Shown here: in pieces, positions 8,193 through 15,501 of the stretch
Layout: each line of letters starts with the position of its first letter
Numbering within the stretch: the stretch's first letter is position 1
Notes under the pieces: model-generated
The model's input: the letters and a program-made list of their open reading frames with translations, nothing else
Databases searched by the model: none
What the model was told of the DNA's origin: nothing
Assembly: GCF_000013005.1 (NCBI RefSeq)
Contig: NC_007722.1
Coordinates: 1,741,501-1,805,500 of the forward strand
DNA length: 64,000 bases
Reading direction: 5' to 3'
DNA from: Erythrobacter litoralis HTCC2594
GTDB lineage: Bacteria; Pseudomonadota; Alphaproteobacteria; Sphingomonadales; Sphingomonadaceae
Made by a program: the position numbers and the translations under genes

Positions 8193-8998
8193 TTTCGGTT
8201 TGCTTGTAGCGCGGCGATAAAATCGCGCGTGTCGTAGGCATCGTCGCCTTCGTTTCGCGGCGCATTGCGCGCATACGCATCGAGCAGCGGGTCGATCCGC
8301 TCCTCGATGCGTTTTACGTTGGAATAGTGGCTGACGACGAAGCGCTCGTTCGCCAGGATCTGGGGCACGATGATCCTGGCATATTTTGCAGAGTCCATGC
8401 CGAATTGCATGAACCGCTCTTCGCCAAGCGGCGTGAATACCCAGCCGGGAATGATGAGGCCGGCATGGACATGGTCCGGCAAGTCTTCGCGCAGGCTTTC
8501 CGTCATGCCCAGCACGGCATGCTTGGCGGCGATGTACGCCGCCGTCTGAGGGACCGCGCAGAAGAAGCTGTTTTCACTGCCGGTATTGTAGATCGCGCTG
8601 GGGCGGTCTTGCGCGATCAGGCGCGGCGTGAAGACGCGACAGCCGTTCCAGACGCCCCAGAAATTGACATCGAAATGCGCGCGGGCGGCCTCGGGATCGA
8701 CGTCCCACAGCTTGCCGCGCACGCCGCCCTGACCGGCATTGTTGAGGACGAGATCGACATGGCCTGTCCAGTCGAACGCTGCCTCGGCCAGCGCTTCGAC
8801 CTGCGCGAGATCGGAGGTGTCGCACACCTGCGTCAGCGCCTTGTCGCCGAATTCTTCGCTTGCATCGGTGAGCGCGCGCTCGTTGACATCGGCGAGCACG
8901 ACGCTGCCGCCTAGCCGCACCAGTTCGCGCGCGACGGCAAGGCCGATCCCGCTCGCGCCGCCGGTGATGACGGCGACCTTGTCTTGGAAGTCGCTCAA
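8189..8998 (-). CDS. SDR family NAD(P)-dependent oxidoreductase
   Basis: 269 residues, a classical short-chain dehydrogenase. Rossmann glycine motif TGGASGIGLAVAREL near residues 12-26, the NNAG motif (LVLNNAGQGG), a catalytic Ser in NTGSENSFF, and YxxxK in YIAAKHAVLG are all present. The substrate cannot be told from sequence. It is the last gene of a four-gene minus-strand operon; its start overlaps the stop of the FrnE-like gene by four bases (ATGA). Confidence 0.9.
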   Translation of the reverse strand: MSDFQDKVAVITGGASGIGLAVARELVRLGGSVVLADVNERALTDASEEFGDKALTQVCDTSDLAQVEALAEAAFDWTGHVDLVLNNAGQGGVRGKLWDVDPEAARAHFDVNFWGVWNGCRVFTPRLIAQDRPSAIYNTGSENSFFCAVPQTAAYIAAKHAVLGMTESLREDLPDHVHAGLIIPGWVFTPLGEERFMQFGMDSAKYARIIVPQILANERFVVSHYSNVKRIEERIDPLLDAYARNAPRNEGDDAYDTRDFIAALQANRN

Positions 8999-9684
8999 GC
9001 CTCTGTCTTCTCGGCCACGCGCCGCAGCACATTGACATAGGTTTCAGGCGGTTGCGCGCCGGGGATCATGAACTTGCCTTCGACGACCATCGCCGGGACG
9101 CCGCTGATATTGAGGTCCCACGCCTTGCGCTCTTCGGCGCGGACGCGCTGTGCCAGCTCCATGTCGTTGAGAGCTGCAAGCGCACCGGCGCGGTCAAGCC
9201 CGACGCTCTCGGCGACATCGAGCAGGACGTCGCGCTGGCCGATATTGCGCCTCTCGTTGAAATGCGCGCGGAACAGCGCGAGCTTCAACTCGGTCTGCTT
9301 TTCCGGCCCGGCCGTTTCCAGCGCCCAGGTCAGCAGGCAATGCGCCGCGAAGGTGTTCCACATCATCGCCGGCGGCGCTTCACCTTCCCCTTCATAGTCG
9401 AGCGAGACACCCGCGCCCTCTGCAATCGAACGCATCTGCGAGCGGACTGCCGCGCCTTCCTCTGCCGTGCGGTTGTATTTGCGCTGGATATGCGCGGCCT
9501 GCTCTTCGCCGCTTTCGGGCATGTCGGGATTGAGTTCGAAAGCATGCCAGCGAATGTCGGCCTCGATCTCGCCTTCCAGTTGGCCGAGCGCCTTTTGCAG
9601 CTGCCCGTAACCGATCGCGCACCAGGGACACATCACGTCGGACCAGATGTCGATCGTCATGCGGCGCGGATCTGTCTCGGTCAT
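8995..9684 (-). CDS. FrnE-like DsbA family oxidoreductase
   Basis: 229 residues from the ATG at 9684. Begins with IDIWSDVMCPWCAIG, carrying the CPWC active site (Cys19 and Cys22), and has the helical insertion and cis-Pro region (ISGVPAMVV) of the DsbA/FrnE group, which is cytoplasmic; no signal peptide is present. Members act as thiol-disulfide oxidoreductases, isomerases or polyketide-related enzymes. The start overlaps the NudC stop (ATGA) and the stop overlaps the SDR start, so all are likely co-translated. A longer frame upstream is only the shadow of the Nudix gene. Confidence 0.88.
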   Translation of the reverse strand: MTETDPRRMTIDIWSDVMCPWCAIGYGQLQKALGQLEGEIEADIRWHAFELNPDMPESGEEQAAHIQRKYNRTAEEGAAVRSQMRSIAEGAGVSLDYEGEGEAPPAMMWNTFAAHCLLTWALETAGPEKQTELKLALFRAHFNERRNIGQRDVLLDVAESVGLDRAGALAALNDMELAQRVRAEERKAWDLNISGVPAMVVEGKFMIPGAQPPETYVNVLRRVAEKTEA

Positions 9685-10574
9685 TTGTTCAACCACCATT
9701 GCATCAGATTGTGCGCGATCGCGTGTTTGGGCGGCGCGCGGAACGGGCCATCGCCGTTCAGCGACGATACCACGTCCTCGCGGCTGAAGAAAACGACCTC
9801 GGCCATCTCGGTTTCGTCGATGGTCAATTCGTCGTTGTCGGCATGGCTGTGGCATCCGATCATGAGCTGGCTGGGGAACGGCCATGGCTGGCTCGCGACA
9901 TAGGCCACATCGCGCACCCGCACGCCGGATTCCTCGAACACTTCGCGCGCTACTGCCTCTTCGATCGTCTCGCCCGGCTCCACGAATCCGGCAAGCGCGG
10001 AAAAGGCACCTTCGGGCCACCCGAGCCCACGCCCGAGCATCAATCGCCCGTCGTGCTCGACCAGCATGATCGTGACCGGATCGGTGCGCGGGAAATGCTG
10101 CGCGCCGCACGCCTCGCAGCCGCGTTGCCAGCCGCCCTTGGCGAGCTTGGTGTCCGAACCGCATTGCGCGCAGAAGCGATGCCGCGCGTGCCAGTCGATC
10201 AGACTGCGCGCGCCGCCATAGGTCGCCAGATCACCCGGATCGAGCGTCGCCATCAGCGACCAGAGCTGCGGATTTGCCATGCGTGGGCTGGCATCGCCCT
10301 TGTCCGGCACCGCAGCGAAACAGGCCCGCTCGCCGCCGTCCGTGCGGTCGAGGCCGAGGAACACCAGCTCGGCATCCTCCGGCGCGTCGGCCAAAGTGCC
10401 CCATCGCAGCCGGTGGTCGTCGTCGAGCGCGGGAAACAGCCCGTCGAGCGCGAGCAACCGCGCCTTCCAGTTCATGAGCCCAGCCAGCGCATCGGGATCG
10501 GCGCGCAGATTATCCGCGCGATCGATCGGCGATCCGGCGAAGAAAATCTGTCCGGTCGGGCTGCCCGCCGCCAT
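9681..10574 (-). CDS. nudC: NAD(+) diphosphatase / NAD-capped RNA hydrolase NudC
   Basis: 297 residues. An N-terminal NudC-like domain is followed by a four-Cys zinc ribbon (CAQCGSD ... CEACGAQHFPRTDP) and a Nudix domain with the catalytic box GFVEPGETIEEAVAREVFEE followed by SGV. The SQPWPFPSQLMIG motif after the box is characteristic of NudC-type NADH pyrophosphatases, which split NAD(H) to NMN(H) and AMP and remove NAD caps from RNA. Its start codon overlaps the stop of the serine hydrolase gene (TGATG). Confidence 0.93.
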   Translation of the reverse strand: MAAGSPTGQIFFAGSPIDRADNLRADPDALAGLMNWKARLLALDGLFPALDDDHRLRWGTLADAPEDAELVFLGLDRTDGGERACFAAVPDKGDASPRMANPQLWSLMATLDPGDLATYGGARSLIDWHARHRFCAQCGSDTKLAKGGWQRGCEACGAQHFPRTDPVTIMLVEHDGRLMLGRGLGWPEGAFSALAGFVEPGETIEEAVAREVFEESGVRVRDVAYVASQPWPFPSQLMIGCHSHADNDELTIDETEMAEVVFFSREDVVSSLNGDGPFRAPPKHAIAHNLMQWWLNK

Positions 10575-11890
10575 CAGGAGCTTGCAGCCCCGGCCATCTC
10601 GCCCGTCAGCGCCTGCATGAAGTCCTGCCGCATCGGGTAGGCTTCGGTCGGCATGTATTGCGTGTAGAGCCCGGTGCGAAGATTGTTACGATAATCGACC
10701 GCGCCGAGGGTTCCGGCCGCGCCGCCCCAGCCATAGCTGCCGTTGAAAGATCGACCGCCAGCGCCGAAGCCCTCGCCGCCGACCCAGGTGCCTTCGGTCG
10801 AAACGCCTTTGGGCAGGATGTTCGAAGTCCCGACGCGCACCGCCAGTTCGCCCATCACGCGCCTGCCCTCAAGTTTGCCGTAGCCGAGCAGCATCCGCAG
10901 GAACCGGTCGTAATCGCGCGGGCTGGAGACGAGGCCCGCGCCGCCGAAGGGGAAAGCAGGCTGGTCGAGATAGATCGAGTTGGCGGCCGTATCGATCGGG
11001 ACCGGCGTTCCGGCGACGACGCCGTAATTGTCCGTCAATCGACCGACCTCGCTCTGCGGCACGGTGAAATAGGTGCTGGTCATGCCGCACGGGTCGAACA
11101 GGCGTTCCTGCAGGACCTGATCGAACGGCTTGCCTTCGACGACCTCGATAACCCGGCCCAGCAGGTCGAGGCTGACCGAATAGCTCCACTTCGTTCCCGG
11201 TTGATAGACCAGCGGCAGCTCGGCCAGACGGTCGGCAAAGGTTTCGAGACTGCGGACCGGCGTGCCGCGGCCGAGGCCCGGGATCGGTAGGCGGCTGACC
11301 TGCCCCGGGATCAGGCCTTGTTCTTCATAGGCTTTCTGGATCGGCCCCTTCTGGACGATGCCGTAGCCCAGACCCGCCGTGTGCGTCAGCAAATGGCGGA
11401 TCGTGATCGGGCGCTCGGCGGGTACGAGATTGTCCCCGGTGATCGCACCATCATACTTCTTCTGCACCTGCATATCGGCATAGGCCGGCAGGATTTCGGC
11501 AAGCGGCTGGTCGAGTCCGAGCTTGCCCTCGTCGATCAGCATCATCGTGGCCATGCCGGTGATCGGCTTTGTCATCGAATAGATGCGATAAAGGCTGTCG
11601 AGACCCGCCTCGGTCGACCCCCTGAGCGACAGCGTACCTTTGGCAATAGCCATCGGCTCGCGCATTCCCTGGCCCAGCGTCACGACGATATTGGCGACTT
11701 TCCCGCTCGACACATATTGATCGACGAGGCCGGTGAGGCGCTGGAATATCGCCATTTCGGCCGGCGTCTGCGCGAAGGCAGCCCGCCCCATCGGCAGCGT
11801 CGCCAACGCGCCGAGCGCCCCGGCATACGCGCCGCCGCGCAGCAAGGAACGGCGGGAAAGCGGGTCGGTGGAAAATTCGCGATAGGCCAT
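10574..11890 (-). CDS. Serine hydrolase, beta-lactamase class C fold, Tat-exported
   Basis: 438 residues from the ATG at 11890, preceded by AGAGGA. The N-terminus has a twin-arginine signal (SRRSLLRGGAYAGALGALAT, then AFAQ), so export is by Tat. The active-site SxxK is in YRIYSMTKPITG and the second motif YSV in KWSYSVSLDLLG. Family members include esterases (EstB-like), D-aminopeptidases and class C beta-lactamases; the sequence fits an esterase-like serine hydrolase better than AmpC. It is the first gene of the operon with nudC, the FrnE-like gene and an SDR. Confidence 0.85.
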   Translation of the reverse strand: MAYREFSTDPLSRRSLLRGGAYAGALGALATLPMGRAAFAQTPAEMAIFQRLTGLVDQYVSSGKVANIVVTLGQGMREPMAIAKGTLSLRGSTEAGLDSLYRIYSMTKPITGMATMMLIDEGKLGLDQPLAEILPAYADMQVQKKYDGAITGDNLVPAERPITIRHLLTHTAGLGYGIVQKGPIQKAYEEQGLIPGQVSRLPIPGLGRGTPVRSLETFADRLAELPLVYQPGTKWSYSVSLDLLGRVIEVVEGKPFDQVLQERLFDPCGMTSTYFTVPQSEVGRLTDNYGVVAGTPVPIDTAANSIYLDQPAFPFGGAGLVSSPRDYDRFLRMLLGYGKLEGRRVMGELAVRVGTSNILPKGVSTEGTWVGGEGFGAGGRSFNGSYGWGGAAGTLGAVDYRNNLRTGLYTQYMPTEAYPMRQDFMQALTGEMAGAASS

Positions 11891-11993
11891 CGGGACAGGT
11901 CCTCTTGTGAAACCGTTTGACGGGTTAGTGGAGAATGCAGGTTTAACCGTCAATGATCTTGCAAAAAGGTGGTGTCATAGCTATGTAACACAC

Positions 11994-12218
11994 ATGCTCA
12001 ATCTGCTTTCAATCCTCATCGGGATCATCTCGCTCGTCATCGTCATTCCGGCGACCATTCCGCTGCTCGGCTGGGCCAACTGGTTCGCCTTGCCGCTGAT
12101 CGTGATCGGCGTAGTGATCGGACAGCTATCCGGATCCGGACGCGCCGGGCGCAATTTCTGCATCGTCGTCGGCCTGATCGCCATTGTTCGCCTGAGCCTG
12201 GGCGGCGGGATTTTCTAA
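11994..12218 (+). CDS. Small two-to-three-helix membrane protein, unknown
   Basis: 74 residues from the ATG at 11994 (MLNLLSILIGIISLVIVIPA). Hydrophobic stretches at about 3-24, 28-45 and 52-68 suggest two or three inner-membrane helices with a short basic loop (GSGRAGRNF). I do not recognise the family. The longer frame from 11907 has no ribosome binding site. It lies between the divergent serine hydrolase and a palindromic repeat that separates it from mutY. Confidence 0.6.
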   Translation: MLNLLSILIGIISLVIVIPATIPLLGWANWFALPLIVIGVVIGQLSGSGRAGRNFCIVVGLIAIVRLSLGGGIF

Positions 12219-12227
12219 GTTTTCTGT

Positions 12228-12302
12228 GAGCCCCAGCGTAGGCTGGGGCCTCCATCGACTTGGCGCTCCGTTGATCGAGGTCCCAGCCTTCGCTGGGACT
12301 CA
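12228..12302. repeat. Paired-hairpin palindromic repeat
   Basis: Two hairpins: GCCCCAGCGTAGGCTGGGGC at the left and GTCCCAGCCTTCGCTGGGAC at the right, with GAG...CTC-like ends. It is the same type as the elements at 32068-32146, 29035-29115 and 47071-47152. Its right boundary contains the TGA stop of the minus-strand mutY gene. Confidence 0.8.
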
Positions 12303-13343
12303 GGTGATTTGCCTGGCCCTGCGCGCGGCCTTGGCGAACAGCGTCGGCAGGCCCGCCTTGCCGAGATCGTCGAGGGGCCACCACTCGCCCTCTCCCGTCG
12401 GGTGCTCCGCACCGCCATGGCGCAGAACAGTCAGTTCGAGCGCGAAATGGGTGAAGACGTGGAACACGCTGCCGGCATTCTCCCACTCGCCTGCAAGCGG
12501 TAACTCACCCGAACCATCGCTCCGTGCTGACCAGCCGTCGTCCGGCAGGCTGCGCATCCCACCGAGCATTCCCGAGCCCTCGCGGCGGACCAGCCAGACC
12601 GTTCCCTCTCGCTCGATCCAGAATGCCCTCCCCTTGCGGAGGGGCTTGGCTTTCCTTGGCGGCTTGACAGGAAACCGCTCCGGCTCCTGCGTCCTCGCCT
12701 CGCAGAATCGCGCCAGGGGGCACAGCAGGCATTGCGGCGCACGCGTCGTACAGACTTGCGAGCCCAGATCCATCATCGCCTGCGCAAAATCGCCCGCGCG
12801 CCGATCGGGGGTGATCGCATCGGCATGGGCGCGGATCGCCCTGCGCGCCTTCGGGAGCGGTTCTTCGATCGCGAACAAGCGCGACACGACCCGCTCGACA
12901 TTGGCATCGACGACTACTGCCCGCCTGCCGAAGGCGATCGCGGCAATCGCAGCAGCGGTGTACTCGCCTACGCCCGGCAGGCGCCGCAGTTCGGCCTCGG
13001 TTTCGGGGAACCCGCCGAGGTCGCCCACGGCTTTGGCGGCCATGAGCAGATTGCGCGCCCGCGAGTAGTAACCAAGCCCGGCCCACGCCGCCATGACGTC
13101 TTCCTCCGAAGCTTCGGCAAGCGCTTCCACCGTCGGCCAGACCTCGGTGAACCTGGCAAAATACGGCTTCACCGCAGCCACGGTGGTCTGCTGCAGCATG
13201 ATCTCGCTCAGCCACACGCGGTAGGGATCGGCGGCAGGCTCCCCCGGCTGCGCGCGCCACGGCAGGTCGCGGGCATGGCGATCGTACCAGTCGAGAAGCA
13301 CCCCCGAAACGGTGGGCTTGGCGGCGTTGCTGCTAGCGGTCAC
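12300..13343 (-). CDS. mutY: Adenine DNA glycosylase MutY
   Basis: 347 residues. The HhH-GPD glycosylase domain is clear: catalytic Glu in WLSEIMLQQTTV, the hairpin LPGVGEYTAAAI and the catalytic Asp in VVDANVERVVSRL. A [4Fe-4S] loop follows with spacing C-X6-C-X2-C-X5-C (CTTRAPQCLLCPLARFC). The C-terminal NUDIX-like domain (about 235-345) recognises 8-oxoG. MutY removes A mispaired with 8-oxoG. It is divergent from the DUF721 gene. Its stop codon falls in the edge of a palindromic repeat. Confidence 0.95.
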   Translation of the reverse strand: MTASSNAAKPTVSGVLLDWYDRHARDLPWRAQPGEPAADPYRVWLSEIMLQQTTVAAVKPYFARFTEVWPTVEALAEASEEDVMAAWAGLGYYSRARNLLMAAKAVGDLGGFPETEAELRRLPGVGEYTAAAIAAIAFGRRAVVVDANVERVVSRLFAIEEPLPKARRAIRAHADAITPDRRAGDFAQAMMDLGSQVCTTRAPQCLLCPLARFCEARTQEPERFPVKPPRKAKPLRKGRAFWIEREGTVWLVRREGSGMLGGMRSLPDDGWSARSDGSGELPLAGEWENAGSVFHVFTHFALELTVLRHGGAEHPTGEGEWWPLDDLGKAGLPTLFAKAARRARQIT

Positions 13344-13357
13344 GCCGCGCCTATGGC

Positions 13358-13954
13358 ATGGGCCTCGGCACGATGGAACGGGACAAAGACCAGCCCAAAG
13401 GGAAACAGGCCTCAGGTAACGGAGCGGCAGGCCGGAAAGGCTCTCGCAAAAAGGTTGCTAAACCCTACGAGCGGCCGCGTGGCGGCCCGGCCAAGGCCGT
13501 CGGCGACCTCATGCCGCAGATCGGGCGAACCGCTTTCCGTCGCTTCGGCTTCGTGCAAAGCTCCGTCGTCACGCGCTGGCCCGAGATCGTCGGGCCGCGC
13601 CATGCCAGGGTCTGCGCGCCGGAGGCGATCCGCTTTCCCCCCGGAGAAAAATCCGAAGGCATATTGCAGCTTGTCGTGCTGCCCGCCCACGCTCCGATCA
13701 TCCAGCACGTGATCCCCGAGATCATCGAGCGGGTGAACCGTTTCTTCGGCTACAAGGCGGTGGCGCGAGTGAAGATGCGGCAAGGTGCGGTTCAGGCGCC
13801 GCCTGCTGAAGAAAAAGCGAAAGCGCCGCCGTCGCTCAAGCCGATTCCGATGGAATTGGGCGACAGTTTGCGCGATATCGGCGATCCCGAAATGCGCGCC
13901 GTGCTCGAAGGTCTGGCGCGCAGTCTCGGGCAGCAGGAGGATAAAGAGAAATGA
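13358..13954 (+). CDS. DUF721 (DciA-like) protein
   Basis: 198 residues. A basic disordered N-terminus (about 1-45) is followed by the DUF721 domain (about 48-135; VGDLMPQIGRTAFRRFGF, RWPEIVGPRHARVC, LQLVVLPAHAPIIQHV). DciA proteins of this family load the replicative helicase DnaB in bacteria lacking DnaC; that role here is inferred. The C-terminal tail is polar and probably disordered. Its stop overlaps the start of the next DsbA-like gene (ATGA). Confidence 0.85.
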   Translation: MGLGTMERDKDQPKGKQASGNGAAGRKGSRKKVAKPYERPRGGPAKAVGDLMPQIGRTAFRRFGFVQSSVVTRWPEIVGPRHARVCAPEAIRFPPGEKSEGILQLVVLPAHAPIIQHVIPEIIERVNRFFGYKAVARVKMRQGAVQAPPAEEKAKAPPSLKPIPMELGDSLRDIGDPEMRAVLEGLARSLGQQEDKEK

Positions 13955-14628
13955 TCGCATCGCGACGGCTGACCGCCGGGATGCTTGCCGTGGCCGCGCT
14001 GGCGACCATGGGCATGATGAAGAACTGGGTGACCGAAGTGGAGCGGACCGAGGTCTCGCACATCGTCGGCAATCCGGAAGCCGAAGGCACGCTGACCGAA
14101 TTCGTCAGCTATACTTGCCCGGCCTGCGGCAATTTCGCGCGGCAGGGAGAGGAAGTCGTCAAGCTCGGCTATGTCGGTCCCGGCAAGGCCAGGCTCGAAA
14201 TCCGTCATGTCCAGCGCAATGTCGTCGATATAGCCGCCACGCTGCTCGCATGGTGTGGGCCGAAAGAGAAATTCCTGCAGAACCATTCCGCGCTGATGTG
14301 GCAGCAGGACAAGTGGCTGACCAAGGCGCAGCAAGCGACCCAGGGCCAGCAGCAGCGCTGGTTCAGCGGGGCCGAAGCGGCGCGCTACAAGGCCATTGCC
14401 AACGATCTCAGCCTCTATGAACTGTTCGAAGGGCGCGGCTACGATCGCCCGCAGCTCGATCGCTGCCTGTCGGATACCGCGCTCGCCGCGAAGTTCAGGG
14501 AATCGACCGTCGCCGATGCGGAGACCTTCGGTGTGCGTGCGACCCCCAGCTTCGCCATCGACGGCGAGTTCCAGTCCGATGTTACCGGATGGAGCACGCT
14601 GGCCCCCAAACTGAGCGAAAAATTCTGA
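13951..14628 (+). CDS. DsbA family thiol-disulfide protein (CPAC), exported
   Basis: 225 residues. An N-terminal hydrophobic segment (LTAGMLAVAALATMGMM) is probably a signal peptide or anchor. The thioredoxin-fold region starts with VGNPEAEGTLTEFVSYTCPA, whose active site continues as CPAC, and the cis-Pro loop VRATPSFAID is conserved. This resembles the DsbA/Com1-like periplasmic oxidoreductases. It overlaps the DUF721 gene and is followed by a second, distinct DsbA-like gene, then smc. Confidence 0.88.
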   Translation: MIASRRLTAGMLAVAALATMGMMKNWVTEVERTEVSHIVGNPEAEGTLTEFVSYTCPACGNFARQGEEVVKLGYVGPGKARLEIRHVQRNVVDIAATLLAWCGPKEKFLQNHSALMWQQDKWLTKAQQATQGQQQRWFSGAEAARYKAIANDLSLYELFEGRGYDRPQLDRCLSDTALAAKFRESTVADAETFGVRATPSFAIDGEFQSDVTGWSTLAPKLSEKF

Positions 14629-14721
14629 CTTTTTGTGGGTGGGTCTGTGGATACTAACGCCGTTCCTGTCCCCCTGCCCTTTCCCCGCGCAGACCGATAG
14701 GTCTAGCCTCCCTCAATTCCC

Positions 14722-15492
14722 TTGAAGGAACTCACGATCATGACGCCATTTCGCCGTGTAGTTTTTGCCACCTTCGCCGCGCCGTTGGCGCTGGGCCTTG
14801 CCGCATGTGGCGATACCGCCACCGATGAAGGCGTCGTCGAAGGCGAGCCGGTCGCCGAAGTGCCGGCGCCCGAAGGCCAGCAATGGGCCGATGTTACCAC
14901 CGTGACGGATCTTCAGGGTCACATGATCGGCAATCCCGATGCGCCGATCAAGCTGGTCGAATACGGCTCGCTGACCTGCGGCACCTGCGCCAATTTCACA
15001 CAGACGGGGTTCGAGGAACTGCGCAGCGAATATATCAACACGGGCCGCGTCAGCTTCGAATTGCGCCCGCTGGTGCTCAATCCGCTCGATCTGGTGATGG
15101 TCAATCTCGCGCGGTGCAGCAGCGACGAAGCGGTCGTGCCGCTGTCGGAGCAGGTCTGGATGAACTTCCAGGAGGTGATGGGCCAGGCGCAGCAGGCGGG
15201 CCAGGCCTTCGAACAGGCGATCGGTCTGCCGGAGGAGCAGCGCTATGTTGCCGCCGCTGAAGCGACCGGCCTGCTCGATTTCTTCGCCGCCCGCGGCTTG
15301 AGCCGCGACCAGGCGCGAACCTGTCTGCAGGATGTCGAAAAGGTCAAGGCTATCGCCGAGCGCTCCGCCCAGCAGGGCGAGGAATTCAACGTCACCGGGA
15401 CCCCGACCTTCTTCGTCAATGGCAACAAGCTGGCCGATGTCTACAGCTGGGAAGCGCTCGAGCCCGTGCTCCAGCGCGCCGGGGCCCGTTAA
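14722..15492 (+). CDS. DsbA family lipoprotein (CGTC)
   Basis: 256 residues. The start MTPFRRVVFATFAAPLALGL leads to a lipobox LAAC, so the mature protein should be lipid-anchored in the periplasm. An acidic linker is followed by a thioredoxin-like domain with active site TCGTCANF and cis-Pro loop VTGTPTFFVN. The long GTG start frame is not needed; the first ATG of the annotated protein at 14740 is an alternative if the KELTI prefix is not translated. Together with the preceding gene it gives a tandem pair with different CxxC dipeptides, suggesting different redox roles. Confidence 0.85.
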   Translation: MKELTIMTPFRRVVFATFAAPLALGLAACGDTATDEGVVEGEPVAEVPAPEGQQWADVTTVTDLQGHMIGNPDAPIKLVEYGSLTCGTCANFTQTGFEELRSEYINTGRVSFELRPLVLNPLDLVMVNLARCSSDEAVVPLSEQVWMNFQEVMGQAQQAGQAFEQAIGLPEEQRYVAAAEATGLLDFFAARGLSRDQARTCLQDVEKVKAIAERSAQQGEEFNVTGTPTFFVNGNKLADVYSWEALEPVLQRAGAR

Positions 15493-15501
15493 GGCACGCG
15501 C

